Origin: Thermodesulfovibrionales bacterium
GTDB lineage: Bacteria > Nitrospirota > Thermodesulfovibrionia > Thermodesulfovibrionales > SM23-35
Direction of reading: 5' to 3'
Length of the DNA stretch: 6,516 nucleotides
Assembly (NCBI GenBank): GCA_020053565.1
Contig: JAGVMY010000036.1
Span: 1 to 6,516, forward strand
Part shown: piece by piece, positions 1-4,717 of the stretch
How the letters are laid out: each line of letters starts with the position of its first letter
How positions within the stretch are numbered: the stretch's first letter is position 1
The notes under the pieces: model-generated
Databases searched by the model: none
Seen by the model: only the letters and a program-made list of their open reading frames with translations
Told to the model about the DNA's origin: nothing
Translations under genes and position numbers: made by a program

Positions 1-114
1 ACGATGAATGGGGAAGGAGTCTTTGCCTATAGTTACATTATTATCATTTTTGATAATCTCACCTGAAAGAACGGGTAGACCCTTCAGAGGGATGGTACCA
101 ATTAGATAGAGCAT
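1..114 (-). CDS. 5' part of an unrecognised gene, cut by the left window edge
   Basis: On the minus strand an ATG at 112-114 opens a frame that stays open for 38 codons to the window edge. It begins MLYLIGTIPLKGLPVLSGEI and continues with a polar stretch. The start overlaps the end of the DUF3343 gene (stop codon at 102-104) by 13 bp, the usual sign of translational coupling in a tight operon. No strong Shine-Dalgarno is visible, only A-rich sequence just upstream. I do not recognise the protein from this fragment. Its position as fourth gene of the yedE-tusA-DUF3343 operon suggests a role in selenium or sulfur handling, but that is inferred from context only. The open frame and overlap make a real gene likely; the product is unknown. 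Confidence 0.5.
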   Translation of the reverse strand, partial: MLYLIGTIPLKGLPVLSGEIIKNDNNVTIGKDSFPIHR

Positions 115-647
115 TTCTTTTTAGTTTCTTCGTAAGCGAGGTGCAGGCAATATGCACAGAGCGTATGACCGATATCCCTTGGAGAGGGGGCAATATTAAG
201 ATTTCGCCCGACTAATTCCTCAGCAAGATAAGGGACATCAGGGCAGCCACCTCCTGAGATATTAACTATTTTGAGCGTTTCTTTATCTATTGTTAATTTC
301 ATATTCGCTGCCCTGACCATCAGATACTTACCGAAATCTTTTGTATGGAACAGGTCGACAGGTTTCAGTAACGGGCTGTCCACAGGAACCACCTTAGTGG
401 GAGGAATTCTATTTGCCTCAAGGATTCTCAATATATTCAACTGTTCAACCACAGGAAATTCAATGACCAGATCACAACCAGTTCTTAGCTCTGGGGGTGG
501 CCCCATGACACGTATGTTCCATCCCTCCTTCTTCAGAATAGCCTCGGCACGAATAACCTCGCTTGTATTCTGAAAAACCAGGAATCCCCTATCGGTTTTT
601 TTCTCTCTCTGTTTCTTTGAGCTATCCCGACGAAAAAATTTTGGCAT
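102..647 (-). CDS. DUF3343 domain protein, Cys-rich (putative Se/S carrier-like)
   Basis: This 181-residue protein has a basic N-terminus (residues 1-20), then a region from about 21 to 90 matching DUF3343, a family annotated as putative Se/S carrier-like: GFLVFQNTSEVIRAEAIL, GPPPELRTGCDLVIEF with C58, and an NILRILEANRI helix. Many DUF3343 proteins are only about 80-100 residues long. Here a second part (about 95-181) carries GGGCPDVPYLAEEL (C135) and GHTLCAYCLHLAYEE, a CxxC pair at C164 and C167, plus C179 near the end. These cysteines could hold a metal, a persulfide or selenium; that is inference. It follows the TusA-like gene by 8 bp, with AAGGAG overlapping that gene's end, so the two are surely co-transcribed. 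The DUF3343 assignment is fairly firm; the biochemical role is not established. Confidence 0.8.
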   Translation of the reverse strand: MPKFFRRDSSKKQREKKTDRGFLVFQNTSEVIRAEAILKKEGWNIRVMGPPPELRTGCDLVIEFPVVEQLNILRILEANRIPPTKVVPVDSPLLKPVDLFHTKDFGKYLMVRAANMKLTIDKETLKIVNISGGGCPDVPYLAEELVGRNLNIAPSPRDIGHTLCAYCLHLAYEETKKKCSI

Positions 648-655
648 GAAAAGCC

Positions 656-871
656 TTACTCCTTGTTGAGCAGCATCCGATACTTTTTACCTTCAGGTAC
701 AATTTCTATGTCCCAGCCTTTTCTTCTAGCTAATCGACTGATATTCTCTTTTGCTGTATCCGTATCCACCAATACCTCGAGCTTACCCTTTTTGAGCTGC
801 TCAATCATTTTTTCTGTCAATATAACTGGCTGAGGGCAAGAAAGCCCTCTGGCATCAAGTTGTTCACTCAT
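656..871 (-). CDS. TusA/SirA-family sulfurtransferase-like protein (YedF N-terminal domain type)
   Basis: A complete 71-residue TusA/SirA/YedF domain. It starts MSEQLDARGLSCPQPVI with the family's CPxP motif at residues 12-15, C12 being the residue that carries persulfide sulfur in TusA. The EVLVDTDTAKENISRLARRKGW stretch is the usual beta-alpha segment of the fold. The common selenium-metabolism YedF protein has this domain plus a C-terminal DsrE-like domain and is about 200 residues. Here the TusA part stands alone. AGAGGAGG lies just upstream of the ATG and fixes the start. It sits 11 bp after yedE and 8 bp before the DUF3343 gene. By context it probably accepts or passes on selenium or sulfur taken up through YedE. 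The family call is firm; Se rather than S as substrate is inferred from neighbours. Confidence 0.88.
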   Translation of the reverse strand: MSEQLDARGLSCPQPVILTEKMIEQLKKGKLEVLVDTDTAKENISRLARRKGWDIEIVPEGKKYRMLLNKE

Positions 872-882
872 GATAGCCTCCT

Positions 883-1977
883 CTATTCAACTTTTTCCCT
901 CATAGTAAAACCTATAAATAAACATATTAAAAGACCGATGATTACTGCTGCGGGTCCATAAAGGCCCACGCCTTTTGGTGAGCTTGCGAGAGAAAGATTG
1001 TGGGCGAAACCTGCCCCAATGATCATGCCAAGGACAAACATGGCAGCATCACCATCTCCTTCGCCTGCGAGAAAAAGCTGACGTCCAGGACAGCCACCAG
1101 CAAGGGCAAAGGCAAGCCCTGCCAGAACCATGCCACCAAAATTCCAGATATGGTTAGTATGGGCAATGGGCTGTCCTTCAAACCCGGCATGAAATTGGCC
1201 GAGAATAAGATTCGTTAAAAAAGCTGCTACAAGTAACGCCAGGAAACCACTTGCAAGATGAAAGTCCCGAATGAGGATAATATCCCGAATTGCTCCCATT
1301 GTACAAAATCGTGTCCTTTGTGCCAGAAATCCTATGGCTAATCCTACGATTAGTGAAACAATGATAGGGGCATGCATGGACCCAGGCCCCTTAGCACTTA
1401 AAAATATAGGGCCAGACTTTCCGCCGTCACCCATCAGTGGTGCAAAGACAAGAAAGGCGAACAGGGAGGCCATAATTAATGGTAATAGCCAGCCCACAGA
1501 AGAATAAGTAACCTGATTCCGCCCTAAGTTATAACCTTTTTTAAGAAATACAACCCCCACTCCTACTCCAACAATAAGACCTGAGAGTCCAAGAATTGCA
1601 TTTCCATCCCCTGCAGAGAGCCTGAGCAGGGTTCGCCATGGGCATCCCAGAAAAACGAGGGCTCCAATCATGGCAAAAAAACCCAAAATGAAACGGACAA
1701 TGGGGGAAGAACCAACTCTCGGTCGGAATTCTCTAAAGATATAGGCAGAGATCAATGATCCAAAAACGAAGCCAATAATCTCCGGGCGAATGTATTGGAC
1801 TACATCTACCCTGTGTAGCCCCAATGCCCCAGCTATGTCCCTTTCAAAACAGGCGACACAGACTCCCATGTTCGGCGGGTTACCCCACTTCTGAAGCAAT
1901 GCCGCAAAAACACCGATAAACGCGCCCACCAAAACAATACCCCACCGGGTTCCAAAGAAACTTTTAAGATGAGACAT
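883..1977 (-). CDS. yedE: YedE-family putative selenium transporter (YeeE/YedE, selenium type)
   Basis: An integral membrane protein of 364 residues with many hydrophobic helices, belonging to the YeeE/YedE family and resembling the selenium-metabolism YedE subgroup. Diagnostic stretches are NMGVCVACFERDIAGALGLH (C40, C43), FLGCPWRTLLRLSAGDGNA (C112), QRTRFCTMGAIRDI (C225) and GGCPGRQLFLAGEGDGDA (C296). The GCPxR elements in both halves reflect the internal duplication of the family. YeeE proteins move thiosulfate through conserved cysteines; in selenium-using bacteria the YedE group is thought to bring in a selenium compound, but that substrate is not proven. I place the start at 1977 because AGGAGG at 1987-1992 stands 9 nt before that ATG. 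An ATG at 1998 would add seven residues (MGRRDKT) but would place the Shine-Dalgarno inside the gene. It is first in its operon, 11 bp ahead of the TusA-like gene. Confidence 0.9.
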   Translation of the reverse strand: MSHLKSFFGTRWGIVLVGAFIGVFAALLQKWGNPPNMGVCVACFERDIAGALGLHRVDVVQYIRPEIIGFVFGSLISAYIFREFRPRVGSSPIVRFILGFFAMIGALVFLGCPWRTLLRLSAGDGNAILGLSGLIVGVGVGVVFLKKGYNLGRNQVTYSSVGWLLPLIMASLFAFLVFAPLMGDGGKSGPIFLSAKGPGSMHAPIIVSLIVGLAIGFLAQRTRFCTMGAIRDIILIRDFHLASGFLALLVAAFLTNLILGQFHAGFEGQPIAHTNHIWNFGGMVLAGLAFALAGGCPGRQLFLAGEGDGDAAMFVLGMIIGAGFAHNLSLASSPKGVGLYGPAAVIIGLLICLFIGFTMREKVE

Positions 1978-1986
1978 AGTTTTATC

Positions 1987-1992
1987 CCTCCT
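1987..1992 (-). promoter_or_regulatory. Shine-Dalgarno of yedE that decides the start
   Basis: On the minus strand this reads AGGAGG, inside GGAAGGAGGGATAAAACT just before ATGTCTCAT. The 9-nt spacing to the ATG at 1977 is good. The longer start at 1998 has no comparable site. Confidence 0.8.
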
Positions 1993-2045
1993 TCCCATTC
2001 AGAATAAAATGATTTTGAGGCATGGAAGTGTCCTCTGCCCGGTAA

Positions 2046-2074
2046 ATCTAATATAGATATAATCAATATGTCAA
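2046..2074 (-). promoter_or_regulatory. Candidate sigma-70-type promoter of the yedE operon
   Basis: Read on the minus strand: TTGACA (plus-strand positions 2069-2074), a 17-bp spacer, then TTAGAT (2046-2051). The -35 is a perfect match to consensus; the -10 is only moderate (3 of 6). Transcription would begin near 2039, giving a leader of about 60 nt before the ATG at 1977. The only other feature in that leader is the strong Shine-Dalgarno. Confidence is limited by the weak -10 and the AT-rich surroundings. Confidence 0.5.
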
Positions 2075-2091
2075 ATAGGAAATATCTATAT
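2051..2091. repeat. 10-bp perfect inverted repeat flanking the yedE -35 region
   Basis: ATATAGATAT at 2051-2060 and its exact complement ATATCTATAT at 2082-2091 are separated by 21 bp. The -35 element of the yedE promoter candidate lies between them, and the left arm abuts the -10. This layout would suit a regulator binding two half-sites about three helical turns apart. The AT-only composition makes chance more likely than for a GC-containing palindrome. Confidence 0.4.
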
Positions 2092-2120
2092 AGAAATCAC
2101 AACTTATAGATTTTGTTGAC

Positions 2121-2150
2121 TTGACAAATAAGGTGGAACTTATTTATCTT
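2121..2150 (+). promoter_or_regulatory. Candidate promoter of the rightward small-gene unit, with an operator-like dyad
   Basis: TTGACA at 2121-2126 is followed, after 18 bp, by TATCTT at 2145-2150 (4 of 6 matches to the -10 consensus). The spacer is almost entirely a palindrome, AAATAAG-GTGGAA-CTTATTT (2126-2145), a typical repressor position between -35 and -10. A second, overlapping -35-like TTGACT is at 2116-2121. Transcription from here would read through the hairpins at 2161 and 2211 before reaching the gene at 2278, giving a leader of roughly 120 nt. The sequence match is moderate and no start site is known. Confidence 0.45.
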
Positions 2151-2160
2151 AATTAAGAAT

Positions 2161-2179
2161 CCTGAACTCGAAGTTCAGG
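2161..2179 (+). promoter_or_regulatory. Perfect 8-bp palindrome, operator or 5'-leader hairpin
   Basis: CCTGAACT-CGA-AGTTCAGG is an 8-bp perfect inverted repeat with a 3-nt centre, placed about 11 bp after the -10 candidate, so at or just after the likely transcription start. It could be an operator for a dimeric regulator or a short hairpin at the 5' end of the mRNA. It resembles a LexA-type GAAC...GTTC box, but the spacing is five bases instead of four, so I do not call it one. Confidence 0.45.
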
Positions 2180-2210
2180 GATCAAAGTCTTATTCAACTA
2201 AAGAAATTAA

Positions 2211-2263
2211 GGCCATGAAGGCTTTGCACCATGAAGGTGCAGTCTTCATGGCCTTTTGCTTTT
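2211..2263 (+). terminator. Nested hairpin with T-rich tail, copy 1 (leader attenuator candidate)
   Basis: GGCCATGAAG (2211-2220) pairs perfectly with CTTCATGGCC (2244-2253). Inside it, TGCACC (2225-2230) pairs with GGTGCA (2236-2241) around the loop ATGAA. The stem is followed by TTTTGCTTTT, as in a Rho-independent terminator. No plus-strand gene lies upstream within the window, so there is nothing obvious to terminate. It instead sits in the leader of the gene at 2278, ending just ahead of that gene's Shine-Dalgarno (2266-2271), which fits attenuation or mRNA-end protection. A diverged second copy occurs at 2873-2922. On the minus strand the following sequence is less T-rich, so the plus orientation is preferred. 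The structure is clear; the function is inferred. Confidence 0.6.
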
Positions 2264-2277
2264 AGAAGGAGTAGAAG

Positions 2278-2475
2278 GTGGATGAACTTAAAAAGCTAAA
2301 AAGACTACTTCAGTACTGGCTGGAGCATAACAATGAGCATGTTCAGCTTTACAGAGATTGGGCAGAAAAGGCATCACCCCTTGATAATCGGGAATTATCC
2401 GAGATTCTGAGGAGGCTTTCAAATGAGACTGAGAAACTGAACAGGCTTTTTGAAGAAGCCATAAAAAGGATTTGA
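2278..2475 (+). CDS. Small helical protein with an HNxEH motif
   Basis: A 65-residue, highly charged protein predicted to be nearly all helical: two amphipathic helices (about 2-32 and 38-64) joined by a short SPLDN turn, as in a helical hairpin. The motif EHNNEHVQLYRDWAEKA (residues 16-32) places H17, E20 and H21 on one helix face, possibly able to bind a metal ion. I recall similar small proteins with HNxEHxxxYxxWA, sometimes near nickel or cobalt genes, but cannot name the family with certainty. The start is GTG, forced by an in-frame TAG directly upstream at 2272-2274. AAGGAG at 2266-2271 with a 6-nt spacer supports it strongly. It lies at the end of a long leader with the nested hairpin, upstream of the 95-residue gene and the CobN-like fragment. 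Confidence 0.75.
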   Translation: MDELKKLKRLLQYWLEHNNEHVQLYRDWAEKASPLDNRELSEILRRLSNETEKLNRLFEEAIKRI

Positions 2476-2523
2476 GCAGAGCAAAAGAAGAGGTGTAATA
2501 CGAAACAGGGGTACTGATTGATG

Positions 2524-2550
2524 GGTCCTTTCTTACAGCCAAAAAGGGCC
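2524..2550 (+). other. Possible hairpin upstream of the 95-residue gene
   Basis: GGTCCTTT (2524-2531) can pair with AAAGGGCC (2543-2550) through eight pairs including one G-U, closing an 11-nt loop. No T tract follows, so it is not a terminator. It occupies most of the short gap between the two small genes and could be chance. Confidence 0.25.
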
Positions 2551-2551
2551 G

Positions 2552-2605
2552 ATGAGTATATTCGAGGGTAACGCCTATGTCCTGGATGGTTTACAGTCTC
2601 GGTAA
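2552..2605 (+). pseudogene. Possible remnant of a CooT-like gene start (speculative)
   Basis: A short frame starting ATGAGTATATTC encodes MSIFEGNAYVLDGLQSR and then stops at TAA (2603-2605). EGNAYVLDG resembles the start of CooT-family small nickel-binding proteins, which as I remember them often begin with a pattern like M-C-E-A-N-V/A-Y-L-L-x-D-G. The frame overlaps the first codons of the 95-residue gene in another frame, so at most one of them is translated in full. If the resemblance is real, the rest of CooT (normally about 60-70 residues) has been lost here. Evidence is a short match from memory only. Confidence 0.18.
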
Positions 2606-2864
2606 CAGGTATAGCTGGTTTGGATCGGTTGACCTTTACATGCATGTGGAGACGATTCTGAGTTCTTACAATTACAAATTAAAGCATATTGAAAATTACG
2701 GCGGCAGTTTTTTCGATTATTTCACGACGACCCATGAATACGAAAAAGAAGTCCGCGAAGCGATCGAGACAGCGCTGGAAGATGAATTCCTCGACAGTGA
2801 AATTGAGGGGGAACTGATAGTCTTGAAAAGGGTGTTTAAAGGGGGAAGGGTAATTATGGGATGA
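2577..2864 (+). CDS. Hypothetical protein, 95 residues
   Basis: I do not recognise this protein. It is acidic and rich in aromatic residues, with an N-terminal part (GNRYSWFGSVDLYMHVETIL), a middle YGGSFFDYFTTTHEYEK and an acidic helix (REAIETALEDEFLDSEIEGE) before a basic strand (LIVLKRVFKGG). There is no signal peptide or membrane segment. The ATG at 2577 is preceded by GAGGG (2564-2568) at 8 nt, a fair ribosome site; a second Met four codons in is an alternative. The GC content looks somewhat higher than in the flanking genes, which may mean a separate origin. It follows the 65-residue gene by about 100 bp and is closed 8 bp later by the second nested hairpin, so the pair could form one transcription unit. 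No stop interrupts it and codon use looks normal, so a real gene is likely but not certain. Confidence 0.55.
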   Translation: MSWMVYSLGNRYSWFGSVDLYMHVETILSSYNYKLKHIENYGGSFFDYFTTTHEYEKEVREAIETALEDEFLDSEIEGELIVLKRVFKGGRVIMG

Positions 2865-2872
2865 AGAATAAA

Positions 2873-2922
2873 CCGTGAATGCCTTGCACCATTAAGGTGC
2901 AGCTTTCATGGCTTTTTGTTTT
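2873..2922 (+). terminator. Nested hairpin with T-rich tail, copy 2
   Basis: CCGTGAATGC (2873-2882) pairs with GCTTTCATGG (2902-2911) through nine pairs including one G-U, with one T-T mismatch. Inside, TGCACC (2885-2890) and GGTGCA (2896-2901) close the loop ATTAA. TTTTTGTTTT follows. The core and architecture match the copy at 2211-2263, while the outer arms differ in a partly compensated way. Standing 8 bp after the stop of the 95-residue gene, it would serve well as that gene's terminator. It is also about 75 bp ahead of the CobN-like gene. Confidence 0.65.
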
Positions 2923-2998
2923 CATCCGAACCTGACACGAAGGCATCCCGTCTCCTGCGTTTGAAGGGAACAAAAAATTTCAGGAGGGGTTACACTGG

Positions 2999-4717
2999 AT
3001 GGACGCAGATGGGAAGATGTCCCGTGCTATGAGACAGAAAGTTCCTTTGCCTATCACACCATGGATGAAGTTTTTGAACACCGGGCGTTTAAGAAAGGCA
3101 GACTCTTTGCCCACAGGTAAAAACTTTTATTCCTTTGACCCAACAAGAATACCATCAAAAGGGACATATGAGATGGGTGTAAAGTTAGCAAAGGAGCTTA
3201 TTGAAGGGTATAAGCAGAGGCACGGCACATACCCTGACAAACTCACATTTAATCTATGGGGTGTTGAGACCATCAGACACGAAGGGGTGATGGATTCCCA
3301 GATTATGTATCTCATGGGGATAAGGCCGAAATGGGATGAGCGTGGGAAGGTAGTCGGTGTTGAGGCAATACCACGAAAGGAACTCGGCAGGGCAAGGATA
3401 GATATAACTATTATCCCATCAGGACTTTACAGGGATTTGTTTTCGAACCTCATAGCACTCCTTGATAAGGCTGTTTCCTTAGCAAAGGAGCAGGCAGAGG
3501 AAGACAATATATTGAGACAAAATGTGGCGAGAACAAAAAAGATGCTTATAGAAAAAGGCCTATCAGAGGATAAGGCTGAAAGGCTTGCATCTGTGAGGCT
3601 TTTTACTGTCCCCTCTGGTGCTTACGGAACTAATCTCGAGAAAGTAATTCCCCTATCCAATACATGGGAAAATGAAAAGCAGGTTGCGGATGTCTATTTT
3701 ATGAGGATGAGCCATCTCTATGGGCAGGGGTTCTGGGGAGAGAAAGTACAGCACACAGAGAATAAAACACATAACACAGAAGATATAAGCCTGACACTTT
3801 TCAAAAATGCCCTTTCTGGCACAAAGATAGTTATTCACAGCCGTTCAGGGAATGTTTATGCAACACTCGATAATGACGATTTCTTCCAGTATCTCGGCGG
3901 AACTGCAATGGCAATCCGTGCTGTTGATGGAAAGACGCCAGAGGTTTATATAACGAACATGTCAAATCCAAAGATACCAAAGCAAGAGACCCTTGAAAAA
4001 TTCATGGGCAGGGAGATGAGGGCGAGGTATCTGAATCCTGAGTGGATAAAGGCTATGATGAAGGAAGAATATGCAGGTGCGAGATTTATAGATAGGGTTG
4101 TTGAGCATCTCTGGGGATGGCAGGTGACAGTGCCAGAAGCTGTTGATGCTGCGAAATGGAATGAAATGTATGAGACCTATGTTCTTGATAGAAATGGATT
4201 GAACATAAAAGAGGCGTTCAGGAAGTCTAAGAATATGTTTGCATATCAGTCAATTTTGGCAAGGATGCTCGAGACCGTGAGAAAGAACTATTGGAAGCCT
4301 GATAAAAAAGTAACAGAGACCCTTGCGAAGGAATATGCAGAGACTGTGAAAGATATCGGCCTTGCATGTTGCGACCATACATGCAATAATCCATTGCTCG
4401 CAAAATTTACATCCTCTGTGTTGATGTCCGTGCCAGGATTAAAAAATCAGGTGCATGGCTTTATGAAGGCACTGGATATGATTAAAAATCCACAAACCGA
4501 ATCTAATCTCATCACTCATCACTCGTCACCTGTCACTCGGCGAAGCATAGCTCCTGACGGAAAAGGTAAAAAGGTAGAAGGCTATGAAATGCAGAATATT
4601 ACCGCGTCAGGGGCATCATCTGCACCAATTCCTTATTTATTTTTTATAGGGTTTTTGATCTTTATCGGGCTTATCGCATTGGGCTGGCGGAGGAAGGCAG
4701 GTTCAGATATTTTTTGA
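2999..4717 (+). CDS. CobN-like cobaltochelatase, C-terminal half only, membrane-anchored
   Basis: The 572-residue product matches the C-terminal half of CobN, the large subunit of cobalt chelatases, normally about 1,200-1,300 residues. Recognisable blocks are ADSLPTGKNFYSFDPTRIPS (about 34-53), TFNLWGVETIRHEG, ELGRARIDITIIPSGLYRD, the HSRSGNVYATLDNDDFFQYLGG region, YLNPEWIKAMMKEEYAGA and GLACCDHTCNNPLL. Roughly the first 700 residues of the family are absent and not found upstream in any frame. After the chelatase part comes a low-complexity linker and one transmembrane helix (about 546-563) followed by RRK, so the bulk would face outward if the protein were normally exported; no signal peptide remains. 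AGGAGG at 2982-2987 lies 11 nt before the ATG. The first ~30 residues do not look like CobN. The frame is otherwise intact, so this is a recent truncation, a chimera or a shortened functional form. The 3' end overlaps the LysR gene by 15 bp. Confidence 0.8.
   Translation: MDADGKMSRAMRQKVPLPITPWMKFLNTGRLRKADSLPTGKNFYSFDPTRIPSKGTYEMGVKLAKELIEGYKQRHGTYPDKLTFNLWGVETIRHEGVMDSQIMYLMGIRPKWDERGKVVGVEAIPRKELGRARIDITIIPSGLYRDLFSNLIALLDKAVSLAKEQAEEDNILRQNVARTKKMLIEKGLSEDKAERLASVRLFTVPSGAYGTNLEKVIPLSNTWENEKQVADVYFMRMSHLYGQGFWGEKVQHTENKTHNTEDISLTLFKNALSGTKIVIHSRSGNVYATLDNDDFFQYLGGTAMAIRAVDGKTPEVYITNMSNPKIPKQETLEKFMGREMRARYLNPEWIKAMMKEEYAGARFIDRVVEHLWGWQVTVPEAVDAAKWNEMYETYVLDRNGLNIKEAFRKSKNMFAYQSILARMLETVRKNYWKPDKKVTETLAKEYAETVKDIGLACCDHTCNNPLLAKFTSSVLMSVPGLKNQVHGFMKALDMIKNPQTESNLITHHSSPVTRRSIAPDGKGKKVEGYEMQNITASGASSAPIPYLFFIGFLIFIGLIALGWRRKAGSDIF
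4511..4538 (+). repeat. Four tandem heptamers (RTCACYY) inside the CobN-like gene
   Basis: ATCACTC, ATCACTC, GTCACCT and GTCACTC follow each other directly. They encode part of a Thr/His/Ser-rich linker (LITHHSSPVTRR) between the chelatase domain and the membrane anchor. A heptamer is not a multiple of three, so any change in copy number would shift the frame and remove the anchor unless three units changed together. Confidence 0.7.

Noticed and set aside
271..573. Plus-strand open frame of 100 codons
   Set aside because: It lies entirely inside the well-supported DUF3343 gene on the other strand and has no recognisable features.
1000..1507. Plus-strand open frames opposite yedE
   Set aside because: Antisense to a strongly conserved transporter, with no ribosome sites or known motifs.
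2165..2176. LexA-type SOS box (GAAC...GTTC)
   Set aside because: The spacing is five bases rather than four and the flanking consensus bases are absent.
2516..2560. Fluoride (crcB) riboswitch-like sequence, with AAAAAGGGCCGATGAG
   Set aside because: Only the GGGC-GATG part resembles the motif. The conserved 5' GGCGATGG and CGCC pairing elements and the expected spacing are missing.
2288..2645. Minus-strand open frames of 84 and 98 codons across the small-gene region
   Set aside because: They are antisense to the 65- and 95-residue genes, lack ribosome sites and look like shadows.
2962..2964. In-frame TGA as a selenocysteine codon, given the selenium genes nearby
   Set aside because: The frame before it runs through the hairpin without a plausible start, and I see no SECIS-like hairpin directly after the TGA.
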